This document shows, one piece after another, positions 39,070 to 47,846 of a stretch of DNA of 64,000 bases (positions are counted from its first letter, which is position 1; each line of letters starts with the position of its first letter). The position numbers and the translations under genes were made by a program. The notes beneath the pieces were generated by a model that searched no databases, was not told where the DNA came from, and saw nothing but the letters and a program-made list of their open reading frames with translations. Source of the DNA: a virus; the IMG/VR virus record IMGVR_UViG_3300046665_000548, positions 1-64,000 of that record. One strand, written 5' to 3'.

Positions 39070-39417
39070 TTAGCGCTTCTTCTTACCCTTGACAGTTTCC
39101 TTTACAGCTTCCTCTACCTGCTCAACCGCAGACTTTGCGGTATCAACGGCAGAGTGAGCAGCACGCGAGGCAGCATCGACGGCGGTTGCAGATGCGGTTT
39201 CAACCGCATCAACAGCACCCGTGAAGGCGGTCTCGGTGGATTCGATGATGTCCTTCGTTTGGCCACTGGTAGAGATCGCAGCACGGACCGCGAGAGCAGC
39301 GGCAACAACCGCTACACCGAGAGCAATGATGGAGATCAGACCAGTCGTGAACACGACGAAGAAGAGGGCAACAACAGCCAAAACGGCATAGGCCCAGAAA
39401 CGAATGTTAGACAACAT
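39070..39417 (-). CDS. Membrane protein with heptad-like amphipathic helix
   Basis: A 115-residue protein. Residues 5-48 form a hydrophobic hairpin (AVLAVVALFFVVFTTGLISI). The rest repeats an 11-residue A(V/A)DAVETAS-like unit and ends KGKKKR, so it resembles YtxH- or LEA-like helices that lie on a membrane. ATG 39417 has GAGGACC upstream. It has its own terminator. Confidence 0.65.
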   Translation of the reverse strand: MLSNIRFWAYAVLAVVALFFVVFTTGLISIIALGVAVVAAALAVRAAISTSGQTKDIIESTETAFTGAVDAVETASATAVDAASRAAHSAVDTAKSAVEQVEEAVKETVKGKKKR

Positions 39418-39476
39418 AATGGTCCTCAAAAAAAGAGAAGTCTCAAAAAAACGTAATCAATAAAAATCAAGTTTGA

Positions 39477-39553
39477 TGGTGTGGGAGGAAGGATTTGAAC
39501 CCCCGACCTCTGAGCTTGCATCTCAGCGCGCTACCAGACTGCGCCACCCCCAC
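39477..39553 (-). tRNA. tRNA with GCA (Cys) anticodon and Pro-like body
   Basis: A 77-base tRNA with encoded CCA. Acceptor GTGGGGG/CTCCCAC, D arm GGCGCAGTCTGGTAGCGC, anticodon stem CTGAG/CTCAG with loop ATGCAAG, hence anticodon GCA for Cys. The D arm and the AGGTCGGGGGTTC segment look like bacterial tRNA-Pro, and the discriminator is A73, whereas bacterial tRNA-Cys has U73. The amino acid that it carries is therefore uncertain. Confidence 0.85.
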
Positions 39554-39606
39554 ATCAATAATTCAGGTCTAGACCTCGGGAACTCTAGAGTCAAATTCCA
39601 AATGTA

Positions 39607-40191
39607 CTACGACTTCTTCCTAGTCCGAGCGGCTACAAAACCGCTCTCCTCTCGACCGAATACAGTCAATGAAGCAACTAGCATGTGGGCTGGTTGATTG
39701 ACCAACCATAAACAAGTTTCTGCGACATCATCTGGAGAAAGTTTTGTTATTCCCGTTGCCCATTCCCCCATCGGAGTTTCTACATATCCAGGTTTGATAT
39801 TGATGATCCGGCAGGCCGACGACCTAGATAGTTGCTCCGATGCCTTGTCAAGCGCGGCTTTATTGATGGCATAGAATGATCTATCCAACATGATCCCATC
39901 TGAGGCCGTACTCGATATATTCACGATAGTCTTGGATTTTTGATTCTGCCAAATATCGCGTATGGCAAAGAGCAGATTGATCTGAGCGAAACCGTTTTGG
40001 AACGAGAATGCGTTGTTCACGAATACATCGCTCTTGGATGCCTCGGCCGCGATTTTGAAAGCCATTCCTGGCTCTGTTAAATCATGACCGGTCGCTCTGG
40101 AAAATCCCGTTACTGTATGACCTTCTGCGGTGTACCGATCAGCTATTGCTTTTCCGATCCCGGAGGTATGCCCAGTGATGGCGATTTTCAT
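39607..40191 (-). CDS. Short-chain dehydrogenase/reductase
   Basis: A 194-residue SDR. TGHTSGIG (6-13) is the NAD(P)-binding Gly motif, VNNAF (about 57) the NNAG-type motif, and Ser (ISS, about 93) with YAINK (107-111) the catalytic set. The protein is shorter than usual SDRs (about 250), lacking the substrate-binding end. Substrate unknown. Ends at TAG; the start overlaps the upstream stop. Confidence 0.85.
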   Translation of the reverse strand: MKIAITGHTSGIGKAIADRYTAEGHTVTGFSRATGHDLTEPGMAFKIAAEASKSDVFVNNAFSFQNGFAQINLLFAIRDIWQNQKSKTIVNISSTASDGIMLDRSFYAINKAALDKASEQLSRSSACRIINIKPGYVETPMGEWATGITKLSPDDVAETCLWLVNQPAHMLVASLTVFGREESGFVAARTRKKS

Positions 40192-40505
40192 GCTTCTTTT
40201 TTCGTCCGAGTTCGCTTTGGAGCGGCAGTGACTTTTGGCTTACGGCTTCGTGCCCTTGGTTTGGCCTTCGGGGCGGGCTCCTCGGTGTTTTCGGCCGCCA
40301 ATTTGGTGAGATCGATGTGCATCGAACCGGAGATGACAGGGAAGCTCTCTGGCGCAGTCGCCACTGGTTTAGCACCGGTCGGGTCTACGAGATCGAGAAG
40401 CGCGCGCATGGCGGCCTCAAGCTCTACAGCGGCGGCACGAAGGTTTCCCTTTCGATTCCACATCCCAAACATGTCGAGGTGAATTTCTACTTCTTTTCTG
40501 GTCAT
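40188..40505 (-). CDS. Small phage protein with basic tail
   Basis: A 105-residue protein, MTRKEVEIHLDMFGMWNRKG, with a helical first half and a Pro/Ala/Lys/Arg-rich tail (KPRARSRKPKVTAAPKRTRT) of the kind that binds nucleic acid. AAGGAAAA SD. It overlaps the SDR start. Confidence 0.65.
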   Translation of the reverse strand: MTRKEVEIHLDMFGMWNRKGNLRAAAVELEAAMRALLDLVDPTGAKPVATAPESFPVISGSMHIDLTKLAAENTEEPAPKAKPRARSRKPKVTAAPKRTRTKKEA

Positions 40506-40515
40506 TGTTTTTTCC

Positions 40516-40986
40516 TTAGGTGAAAATCTTCGTGATATCGAGAGATTCTGGAAGCTTGTTGGTGTCCTTCACAAAATATGCGCAGATCGGATCAGGCCCG
40601 TCTGTCAGAGGGACAGCCAGGATATGGCCGTATTTGAGACGCGGCATATGCCACGTGACATCAGGGAAGATGTTTTCGATAGTGATCTCAAAGAAGCTTG
40701 GCATGTAGCTCTTTATCGGATTAAGACCGAACGCTGAGAAGTCTCTGTCATTGAGGTGCTTTAACTCAATGATTTCCATGAAGCCGAAATCCTTGTCAGA
40801 AATGACAATGGACCAGTCTAGCGGCATCTGAATCTTGTAGGGGCCGATTTTCAAATCGGCGGCCGGACGCGGGAATACATCCAGGAAGATCAAGGGAATG
40901 AACATAAAGTCCACGTCTGCTTGATTGGAATAGTCGAGCACACAGTATCGTAGATCGTCTGATACTTGATTCGGCAAATCGTTCAT
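40516..40986 (-). CDS. Conserved T4-type protein of unknown function
   Basis: A 156-residue protein with MNDLPNQ, VLDYSNQADVDFMFIPLIFL, MPLDWSIVISDKDFG and HILAVPLTDGPDPICAYF. I recall the same sequence pattern in a conserved protein of T4-like cyanophages. Start uncertain: ATG 40986 lacks an SD, and the frame is open back to 41013 (TTG) and beyond, where AGAGAGG could serve a CTG start. Confidence 0.65.
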   Translation of the reverse strand: MNDLPNQVSDDLRYCVLDYSNQADVDFMFIPLIFLDVFPRPAADLKIGPYKIQMPLDWSIVISDKDFGFMEIIELKHLNDRDFSAFGLNPIKSYMPSFFEITIENIFPDVTWHMPRLKYGHILAVPLTDGPDPICAYFVKDTNKLPESLDITKIFT

Positions 40987-41122
40987 GGAAAATGTTGTGT
41001 TTTCCGGGGTCAAAAGTCTCAGAGTAATCCTCTCTTGGTGCAGCGTGGCACCTGAACTAATATTGTTACCCCTGTAGTTTTATCTGAATAAATTCCCACG
41101 GGCAATAATTTAGCAGTGAGAA

Positions 41123-41401
41123 TTAGCCACCTTCTATGATCTCATCACATAGTATTGCCAGTACGTGGCCGTGGCACAGTTGTGGTGCGCAAAAACAGAT
41201 TAGGTTTTTGCCGCGAAGCTCTGGGATGAACGGCAGTAGGTGAGAGCCTTTGTCGGTGATCCAGTGTGCGTATTTCGCTACGACGGCCTCGCGGTCGCCA
41301 TCCGGGCCGATCTTAAAAGGATTTCCCCATCGGCTGCCTCGGCCGATATACACGTCATCAGGGGTAGGCTTGTGGGTGTATTTGTTAACGACGTTGGTCA
41401 T
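41123..41401 (-). CDS. DUF4326 protein
   Basis: A 92-residue protein with the DUF4326 pattern: YIGRGSRWGNPFKIGPDGDR, then RGKNLICFCAPQLCHGHVLA. The conserved Cys and His residues suggest metal binding; the family has no known activity and is frequent in phages. ATG overlaps the preceding stop (CTATGA). Confidence 0.85.
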   Translation of the reverse strand: MTNVVNKYTHKPTPDDVYIGRGSRWGNPFKIGPDGDREAVVAKYAHWITDKGSHLLPFIPELRGKNLICFCAPQLCHGHVLAILCDEIIEGG

Positions 41402-41718
41402 AGCCAAAACAGTTTAAAGAGGGCCGCATCATTCTTTGACTTGAAGCCCACCATGAGCCAATCCGTCACTACAAAGTCGCTCCGACTTTGTTCATACAGC
41501 CATGCCTTGATAGCGCCGAGCTTGACTCTTTCGCTTTCTTTGTCCTTCGAGAAAACCAAAGACTTCAGGTCCAACGAGTATTCGTAGTCATCCCCGTAAA
41601 AACCTTCAAAAATTCTCCTACGAGCATTGGCTGTTAGGCTCACTAGAAAAGCTTTGTCTATCTCCATGTATGGTTGCTCCAACATGAGAGTCGCAATCTG
41701 TTGTTCAAATCCACTCAC
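41398..41718 (-). CDS. Small phage protein, FKLRWG-type C-terminal family
   Basis: A 106-residue protein ending VGFKSKNDAALFKLFWL. Overlaps both neighbours by four bases. Function unknown. Confidence 0.75.
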   Translation of the reverse strand: MSGFEQQIATLMLEQPYMEIDKAFLVSLTANARRRIFEGFYGDDYEYSLDLKSLVFSKDKESERVKLGAIKAWLYEQSRSDFVVTDWLMVGFKSKNDAALFKLFWL

Positions 41719-42248
41719 GATGTCTTCTGTCGAAGTAAACTACCGCTCTGATAAAGGTCTACGATATGCTCAAATGTAGCCTTTAATCCGATCTGAAAGG
41801 CGATCCGTACTGCGTTTTGATTGGCAACCAAGTGTGGTCTCTGCGTATCGACCAGCGTGGGACGATCATTTTTGTAAGTGTGTTGATAAACACAACGTCC
41901 ATCTTCGTGCCATTCGATGGGAGCGTAATGCTCGGCTTCCGGGGTTAGCGGAAACTGGATCACGCACCCACGCTCGTCATCGACGTGCAAATTGATTCCA
42001 AGGTGGGGAAAGAATTGCAGCAAGGCTGGTTGGACTGGAATATCTCCAAAGCAAAATTCGTCCAACAGAATGTTGATGTATGGAAAACGAGCGCGGTGAT
42101 CCTCCATAAGCTTTAGGACCTTGTGATGGTGAATTCCCCCTTTGCTATTACGAAAGAAGGTCATTTCTGGCTTTAGCGTCTTCGCCATCTCATGCAGTTG
42201 TGCTCGGTCGTAAGTTACCTCAGGGATTTCGAGCGCGTACGGCAGCAT
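41715..42248 (-). CDS. Putative 2-oxoglutarate/Fe(II) oxygenase-like protein
   Basis: A 177-residue protein. LHVDDERGCVIQFPL (about 86-100) offers the HxD metal pair and TQRPHLVANQNAVRIAFQIG (about 133-152) the distal His and the Arg for 2-oxoglutarate. This is the layout of the double-stranded beta-helix dioxygenases, which T4-like phages of marine bacteria often carry. Substrate unknown. The start overlaps the uvsW stop. Confidence 0.55.
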   Translation of the reverse strand: MLPYALEIPEVTYDRAQLHEMAKTLKPEMTFFRNSKGGIHHHKVLKLMEDHRARFPYINILLDEFCFGDIPVQPALLQFFPHLGINLHVDDERGCVIQFPLTPEAEHYAPIEWHEDGRCVYQHTYKNDRPTLVDTQRPHLVANQNAVRIAFQIGLKATFEHIVDLYQSGSLLRQKTS

Positions 42249-43702
42249 CAGTAGTTCACCTTAGATATTTTGAACGGGTACTCGGCATCCTTGTAAAAGA
42301 CCTTTCGCTTGGCTAGATGGCGACCAGAGAATTTCAGGGTCGAGCACAGATCGTAGATGTTCACAGCATCCTTATCGCCAGCCTTGCGCAAGCCGCGTCC
42401 GATGCTCTGAATTACGCGAACGAAAGACTTTCCTGCTTCCACCAAAACAAGGTTGAAGATGCGAGGAATGTTGATGCCGACCGCCGCCACGCCATAGGTC
42501 GCGATGATGATCTTGCCCTCTGCGGTCTGGACCTCTTTGTATTCTTTCTTGCGATCCTTTGATTTCACGCGCCCACTGATGAACACGCTATCTGGAATCA
42601 TCTCCTGAAGGTACTCGCCAGTCTCAATTCGATCTACCAGGATCAGCGTGTTGCCGGTCTTGTTGATCTCAAAGCAATAGTCCGCAATCCAATCCAGGCG
42701 TGGCTTGTGCGTAGTGAGGTATTCGTACTCATCCGGATAGGTTCGAAATTCCACGTCATCATCTACGGTCTGAATGATATCCACCGAGCACGCCGCGAGA
42801 ACGCCTTCGTCCTGGAGCGTCTTCGCGCGAATCTCCCCCACTACTGGGCCAATTGTGGAGAGGAGGGTCAGGAATTCGAAGTCCTCTTTCGGCACAGTGC
42901 CGGTTAGGCCCCATCGAATCGGTACATGCGCGAGCGCGTCGCCCATCAGGTTCTTTAGAACGTCAGCCTTGGCGCTGTGACATTCGTCAATCTGAACGCA
43001 AATCACGCCGTCCGTGAGAGCCTTCAACACTGTAGTATCGCATGTCATCTTGGAGTTCTTGGATGTATATCCGAGAGACTGCCACGTGATGATCGTGTGA
43101 GTGTGACCTAGCTCTTTGCGGTCACCAAAGTAGACTCCCGTGTCTAGACCGAGGTTAAGAAAGTCTTCTTCCGTCTGCTCCACAAGAGATTTCGATGGGA
43201 CTACGACCAGCGTGCGCCCGTATGGCTCGCAAAGCTTAGAAAGTGATGCGGTCAGGAGCGTCTTGCCAGCCCCGGTCGAAATGCTCTGGATGCTTTGAAG
43301 ATTATCCAGGTAGTTCTTGATAGCTTCGACCTGATAGTCGCGCAGGATGATGGGCTCGCCCGCTGCCGGATGACCTTCAGGCCACACCGTATCCGCGAAT
43401 AGCTCCTCAGTAGGCTCAGGGAAGGAGAAATTGAATTGAGGGCGCTGATCATCGATCTCGATCTCGTAGCCTTCGTCAATCACGATAGGCAATACGCGTT
43501 CGAGCAAATTGATATACGTGCCGCCGCCGACGCTAGCGAAGCCGACCTTACCGTCCCAACGTCCCAACTTGAACGCTGGCATATGCCGGGCGTAAGGGAC
43601 GAAGAACTTAAGCTTTTCGACAATCTTTCTTCTAACGAACGGGTCTAAATCGACAAATTTGCAATTAACCTGATCGTCTATTCTAAGAATACACTTCTTC
43701 AT
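42248..43702 (-). CDS. uvsW: UvsW-type DNA helicase
   Basis: A 484-residue SF2 helicase (T4 UvsW 503). The N-terminal domain includes MPAFKLGRWDGKVGF; Walker A is STGAGKT (142-148), the DEAD-type box DECH (about 245), and motif VI QSIGRGLRKAG near 440. UvsW unwinds R-loops and branched recombination intermediates and so shifts T4 from origin- to recombination-dependent replication. Confidence 0.93.
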   Translation of the reverse strand: MKKCILRIDDQVNCKFVDLDPFVRRKIVEKLKFFVPYARHMPAFKLGRWDGKVGFASVGGGTYINLLERVLPIVIDEGYEIEIDDQRPQFNFSFPEPTEELFADTVWPEGHPAAGEPIILRDYQVEAIKNYLDNLQSIQSISTGAGKTLLTASLSKLCEPYGRTLVVVPSKSLVEQTEEDFLNLGLDTGVYFGDRKELGHTHTIITWQSLGYTSKNSKMTCDTTVLKALTDGVICVQIDECHSAKADVLKNLMGDALAHVPIRWGLTGTVPKEDFEFLTLLSTIGPVVGEIRAKTLQDEGVLAACSVDIIQTVDDDVEFRTYPDEYEYLTTHKPRLDWIADYCFEINKTGNTLILVDRIETGEYLQEMIPDSVFISGRVKSKDRKKEYKEVQTAEGKIIIATYGVAAVGINIPRIFNLVLVEAGKSFVRVIQSIGRGLRKAGDKDAVNIYDLCSTLKFSGRHLAKRKVFYKDAEYPFKISKVNY

Positions 43703-43788
43703 TTACTCGCAACAACTTTACTGAAATATACTTGAAGCCTAACGGCCTCGTAGCAGATCGGCAATAATCGCCTGCTATACTTATCGGT

Positions 43789-44139
43789 TTATGAGAACGT
43801 CAGCTTGTACAGAGTGGCATCGTGAACGTCTGAAAACCACGCCGTCGATCCCGCTGCTGGGTTATTGTCGTAAAATCCGACTTGTCCTCTGCATTGATCT
43901 TTCACGAATAGTGCAAAATCGTCAAAGCTAGGAGCATGCGAAAAATCGGCGCGATGAGGACAGCATTGCTCCATCACGCATTCATATGCAGTAACCGCGT
44001 CTTCGTAACTGACACGCCACGTTTTAGTGAGAAAGAACTTCTCCGCTCTATCGTAATGCCAAAAGAACGGAGATGGTTTGGTGCCGAGAAGCTTTACCCC
44101 GTATCGAGTAAGAGTGGAGACTAGAACGCTGTCGCTCAT
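43789..44139 (-). CDS. Small phage protein, FKLRWG-type C-terminal family
   Basis: A 116-residue protein ending AWFSDVHDATLYKLTFS. Its ATG overlaps the stop of the 44136 member, giving a tandem pair. Function unknown. Confidence 0.75.
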   Translation of the reverse strand: MSDSVLVSTLTRYGVKLLGTKPSPFFWHYDRAEKFFLTKTWRVSYEDAVTAYECVMEQCCPHRADFSHAPSFDDFALFVKDQCRGQVGFYDNNPAAGSTAWFSDVHDATLYKLTFS

Positions 44140-44465
44140 CCCCATCTCAACTTGAACTCAATAGCATGCGTCTGCTTTGCAAAATGAAATACCCAGAAAA
44201 TCCGTTGCGTGCCATCTTCTGAATCTTCAAACACCGCGTGGTAGTAATACTGATCTGCACCGGGAAAACGATCTAATAACCAGAGCAATATATCTTCGCC
44301 AGCATTTTGAATTACACTATCCCAATTCAGAACTACTTTATGGATCATCATCGGTGGCATTGGTCCATGCGCCCTTGGTGGCGGAACCTCCAGTTCATAC
44401 GTCCATCTAGCCTTCAACATGAGATATCTCGCTTGAACAACAATTTTCTCGATATCAAATTCCAT
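44136..44465 (-). CDS. Small phage protein, FKLRWG-type C-terminal family
   Basis: A 109-residue protein, MEFDIEKIVVQARYL to FHFAKQTHAIEFKLRWG. ATG 44465 follows the stop of the 44467 gene closely. Tandem pair with 43789. Function unknown. Confidence 0.75.
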   Translation of the reverse strand: MEFDIEKIVVQARYLMLKARWTYELEVPPPRAHGPMPPMMIHKVVLNWDSVIQNAGEDILLWLLDRFPGADQYYYHAVFEDSEDGTQRIFWVFHFAKQTHAIEFKLRWG

Positions 44466-44466
44466 C

Positions 44467-45348
44467 TCAGAAAAAGTCACCAACGGAAACCTTCAATGTA
44501 TCTTCGTCAAGCGCGGATTTTTCATCCTTCGGGTAGTAGTCTTCCTCGGGCATTTTAAACTTGAGCAAGTCCGTAATCACGTTGAACATGAAATAAGTGT
44601 CTACAGGTCTGAATTTGACGAAGCCGCGCGCCTGAAGGTTCTCAAACAAGCCAACTCTACCCCGCTCCACCGGAGGTGGATTAATGCAGTTGAGCGGCGC
44701 GGTTGGAAAGATCGTCGCCACCGCATGGGAGACTTGTTGCTCTGCTCTGGAACCCCACCCGACCTGGGGGAGCAGTTGGCGACCTACAGGACAGATAACA
44801 ATTGTGCGAGGGAATTCTCGTGCCGGGCCGTGATACTTTGCTCCGTGCGGAGAAGTTACATCAAACCGTTCATGTTCGGTATGGGCGTCGAGAACCAAGA
44901 GTCCCTGGCGTCGGCTATTAATGACATCATGATTGACGAGATCATTCGGGCTCAAGATTAACATCTGTGCCGTATCATCCGATGCCTTCTCGGTGATGGT
45001 TATCCCTAAACGACGGGCGAGCACCGCCCATTCGCCAGCATGCCAAGTAGCGACCACAATAGGGAACGCGTTTGCCAACAAAGCGCTCCCCAGGATGGCT
45101 CGACGTGCCAACATAGCTTGTTCCGAGACCACAACGGCGCGGTTCTGACAGTCGGCCAATTGTTGGATGGTCAGCTTTTCTTCTTTGGTCGGATTAAACT
45201 TGAGACGAGCGAAATCCTCTTCTTGAAGAAGCCCGACCTCCGCGAGATTGCTGATTTCCGGATCAACCTCAGTGTTTGAGATCGACGCGAGCTTTACGAT
45301 CCGGCGCGCAGCACCCGGAGTAGCCTTCAGTACGAATTCCTGGTTCAA
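44467..45348 (-). CDS. Phage protein of unknown function, possible ATPase remnant
   Basis: A 293-residue protein. TTG 45348 overlaps the upstream TGA and has GGAGAAG as SD. Stretches like FPIVVATWHAGEWAVLARRL, TAQMLILSPNDLV and QGLLVLDAHTEHERFD have the spacing of helicase core motifs, but no Walker A Lys is present. It may be a degenerate SF2-like protein working with the 45345 product. Confidence 0.6.
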   Translation of the reverse strand: MNQEFVLKATPGAARRIVKLASISNTEVDPEISNLAEVGLLQEEDFARLKFNPTKEEKLTIQQLADCQNRAVVVSEQAMLARRAILGSALLANAFPIVVATWHAGEWAVLARRLGITITEKASDDTAQMLILSPNDLVNHDVINSRRQGLLVLDAHTEHERFDVTSPHGAKYHGPAREFPRTIVICPVGRQLLPQVGWGSRAEQQVSHAVATIFPTAPLNCINPPPVERGRVGLFENLQARGFVKFRPVDTYFMFNVITDLLKFKMPEEDYYPKDEKSALDEDTLKVSVGDFF

Positions 45349-46025
45349 ACTACTTCTCCGTTCAAAACGTTTTGTACCCACCAAGCGATCAGTTCATTAT
45401 CACCAACCTCTGCTGAGATCAGGCCGACCTCTGGATCGACAGCAAAACCGGCCGGTTGGTCGAGCGAATTGGACGCACGCACGAGATATTCGACAACTTC
45501 ATCATCGAAGCCGAAACGATGCTTAGAGATAAGCTCCTGCACAGGCTTGATGGTGTCTCGCGTTACCGGAACAACCCAAACGCGATGCTGAGAATGGAAC
45601 CAGTTGTACTTTTCGATCATGCCGGTGCCCTTCGGTCGAAGACGTTTGATGTCGTTTTTGATGACATCGTTCATCTTAAATCTGAAGGCTAAGCAGTTGT
45701 CGCCTATGTACCGAACCTCGCGAGGAACACTCGCGCTCGTATACGGAGTATGCCGATATGTTGGGAACTCGATGAGGTTCCTGATCTTTTGTTCTTCGAC
45801 CAGTTCAGCGACAACCATTTTGCGCTCAAAACGCTTGAGCATTTTGAGGACAATCTTGGACTGCTCGGTTGAAAGCGGTTTGTCTTTTCGGATGTAGGCA
45901 ACGACGTTCGTGACGAATCGAAGGTCCCAATTCTGTTCAGTCGAAACCGCATCTACAAATTGAATTCCATAATCGTCAACCTTCAGCAATTTCGCGAGAA
46001 GTTCGAGGCCATCTTCAACCTTCAT
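45345..46025 (-). CDS. Phage protein of unknown function, partner of the 44467 gene
   Basis: A 226-residue protein, MKVEDGLELLAKLLKVDDYG. The C-terminal part (LAFRFKMNDVIKNDIKRLRP, then WFHSQHRVWVVPVT) resembles the HARP-like segment found N-terminal to SNF2 helicases. Together with 44467 it could be a split helicase. ATG 46025 has AAAAGGAC as SD. Confidence 0.6.
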   Translation of the reverse strand: MKVEDGLELLAKLLKVDDYGIQFVDAVSTEQNWDLRFVTNVVAYIRKDKPLSTEQSKIVLKMLKRFERKMVVAELVEEQKIRNLIEFPTYRHTPYTSASVPREVRYIGDNCLAFRFKMNDVIKNDIKRLRPKGTGMIEKYNWFHSQHRVWVVPVTRDTIKPVQELISKHRFGFDDEVVEYLVRASNSLDQPAGFAVDPEVGLISAEVGDNELIAWWVQNVLNGEVV

Positions 46026-46102
46026 CGTAAAGTCCTTTTTTGCAATAAACAGACCTTGGACTGCTCGGTTCGAGATGTCAAAATGTGTCGTTTCGAAATC
46101 CC

Positions 46103-46130
46103 TTGACGAAATCCAATTTCCATGTAGATT
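46103..46130 (+). promoter_or_regulatory. Early-type promoter
   Basis: TTGACG (46103-46108), 16-base spacer, TAGATT (46125-46130). ATG 46137 begins six bases after the -10 box, so the mRNA should be leaderless. Confidence 0.65.
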
Positions 46131-46136
46131 GGTGTG

Positions 46137-46454
46137 ATGCAACAACCGTGGACCCCCGGTGTTACCGTCGAATCAGTGGATGACCTGTATTCTCGCAGGG
46201 ATGCTATGGATATCGACGGGTATTACGAGCAAGGGGAAGTTAATCCTTGGGAGGGCCGGTGTGCAGTGGTCCCGAGGACGGCTCGGTTCTACTGCATGGT
46301 GCCGTCCGATGATGGGCAGCGTCTCACTATGGCGCGGGTACTTTTGCGAGGCGTTGCCATGCGCCGAAAAGTTCGCGAGGTCGTGCGTGAAAAGCACGAA
46401 ATCAATTATAACCAGTTCGCTGCTCCTGGGCAGATTGTGGTTCTTTACGTCTAA
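46137..46454 (+). CDS. Small phage protein of unknown function
   Basis: A 105-residue protein, MQQPWTPGVTVESVDDLYSR, with a basic helix (RGVAMRRKVREVVREKHE) near the end. No SD; start at the predicted transcription start. It precedes the radical SAM gene by nine bases. Confidence 0.65.
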   Translation: MQQPWTPGVTVESVDDLYSRRDAMDIDGYYEQGEVNPWEGRCAVVPRTARFYCMVPSDDGQRLTMARVLLRGVAMRRKVREVVREKHEINYNQFAAPGQIVVLYV

Positions 46455-46463
46455 GGGGTCTTC

Positions 46464-47846
46464 GTGATCAAAATTCACAATTTCCGAGCCGGTTTCGCCA
46501 CTAACTCGTCTTCTTCGCATAGCGTGGTGCTGATCCCCGACGACTTGATAGGACAAGTGGCCTCTATCGACGGAGACCATGGCGATTATGGTTGGAATTA
46601 TTTCCGCCTCACGTCACAGGAAGAGAAGCTTCGGTATCTCGCGGCGCAGTGCGTTGCTGGCGGATGGGGTCAGTATAGCGATGATATTCGTTCAGCGATC
46701 CTGGCCGAGGTGCCGGAGGTCGAGTTCGACAGTGGCGATTATGTTGACCATCAGTCGGTGATGACAATTGGCAGCTTCAACCCCACATTGCTGAAGGGGC
46801 TGATTCGCCTTTTCAGGTCCCCAAAGGTCGTCGTACTCGGAGGCAATGATAACTCAGACTCTACCATCAATCACATTGATGGTCAGGTGGAGGAACCGCT
46901 GACGACAGCGTTGGCGAACACCTACGAATGTAAAGTCAGATTTGATAACGGCACTGCTGTTATCATGAACAAATATACGGGCGATAAGGCGAGAATTTCG
47001 CTGGACGACCGGGACTATACTAAAGCCACCTATCCGGAATTGGTCGATTTGAAGATCACCGATTGGTGCGATGTGGGTTGCCAGTTCTGCTACCAGTCTT
47101 CAACGAAGAACGGTAAGCACGCCGACATGGCCGTTATCAGTTCCGTGCTGGAAATGCTCGCAAAGATGGAGGTCTTCGAGATCGCCATCGGCGGCGGCGA
47201 GCCTACCTCGCATCCTCATTTTCTTGAAATTTTGGCCAAATGCTCTCGCGTCGGAATCAAGCCGAATTTCACTACCCTTTCTCGTAAATGGCTTAGTGAT
47301 CCGCTCATGGTTGAAGCGGTGCAGACCGATGTCGGCGGTATTGGCGTTTCTTGCTTGAGCGCTAAGGGTCTCGCGTTGGTCGATGAAATCAAAAAAGCAG
47401 TTACCACCGCATACGGCGGCGGACCGAAAGTCATGGCACAACATGTGCTGGGCAGCGTCCCGCTGTGGGTGACGGCCGAATTCCTAAATGCGGCCTTTGA
47501 AGCGAAACACGCCGTTTTGCTTCTCGGCTACAAAGATGTCGGGTTCGGCAAGGATTACGAGCGCCACGACGGCGGCGATGTGCCATTGTTTCTCAAGACC
47601 GGCGTCCAGAAGTTCGACGGAAAAGCCAGCCTCAGCGTCGATACGGCGCTTGTGGATCGGTATCCTGAATTGGTGAGCGCACTCGGTGCAGTCGAGGCCC
47701 AGGTGTCTAGCCCAGAGGGCAAGTTCTCCTGCTATGTTGACGCCGTAGAAGGTCTGATCGGACCATCCTCGTATGTCCAGGCATCCGAGATGGAAAAGCT
47801 GCCGACTTCCTTGGCGGACTTTGTGAAGGTTTTTGCGAGCTTCTGA
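46464..47846 (+). CDS. Radical SAM enzyme with phage-type N-terminal domain
   Basis: A 460-residue protein. The SAM core starts near 195: CDVGCQFC (Cys 202, 206, 209) binds a 4Fe-4S cluster, and GGGEPT (about 243-248) contacts SAM. The N-terminal 180 residues are a separate domain that begins IHNFRAGFATNSSSSHSVVL; this Asn-Ser-rich start also occurs in other phage and bacterial proteins of unknown role. Chemistry is unassigned; peptide or RNA modification is typical of this SPASM-less class. GTG start with GGGG upstream. Confidence 0.85.
   Translation: MIKIHNFRAGFATNSSSSHSVVLIPDDLIGQVASIDGDHGDYGWNYFRLTSQEEKLRYLAAQCVAGGWGQYSDDIRSAILAEVPEVEFDSGDYVDHQSVMTIGSFNPTLLKGLIRLFRSPKVVVLGGNDNSDSTINHIDGQVEEPLTTALANTYECKVRFDNGTAVIMNKYTGDKARISLDDRDYTKATYPELVDLKITDWCDVGCQFCYQSSTKNGKHADMAVISSVLEMLAKMEVFEIAIGGGEPTSHPHFLEILAKCSRVGIKPNFTTLSRKWLSDPLMVEAVQTDVGGIGVSCLSAKGLALVDEIKKAVTTAYGGGPKVMAQHVLGSVPLWVTAEFLNAAFEAKHAVLLLGYKDVGFGKDYERHDGGDVPLFLKTGVQKFDGKASLSVDTALVDRYPELVSALGAVEAQVSSPEGKFSCYVDAVEGLIGPSSYVQASEMEKLPTSLADFVKVFASF

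Noticed and set aside
39567-39578. Palindrome AGGTCTAGACCT as an attachment or operator site
   Set aside because: A single 12-base palindrome beside a tRNA is expected by chance, and no integrase or repeat partner is present.
43719-43735. AAGTATATTTCA-like sequence before uvsW and before the 38265 gene as a middle promoter
   Set aside because: Only two clear copies and no suitable spacing to a -10 box; not enough to call a promoter class.
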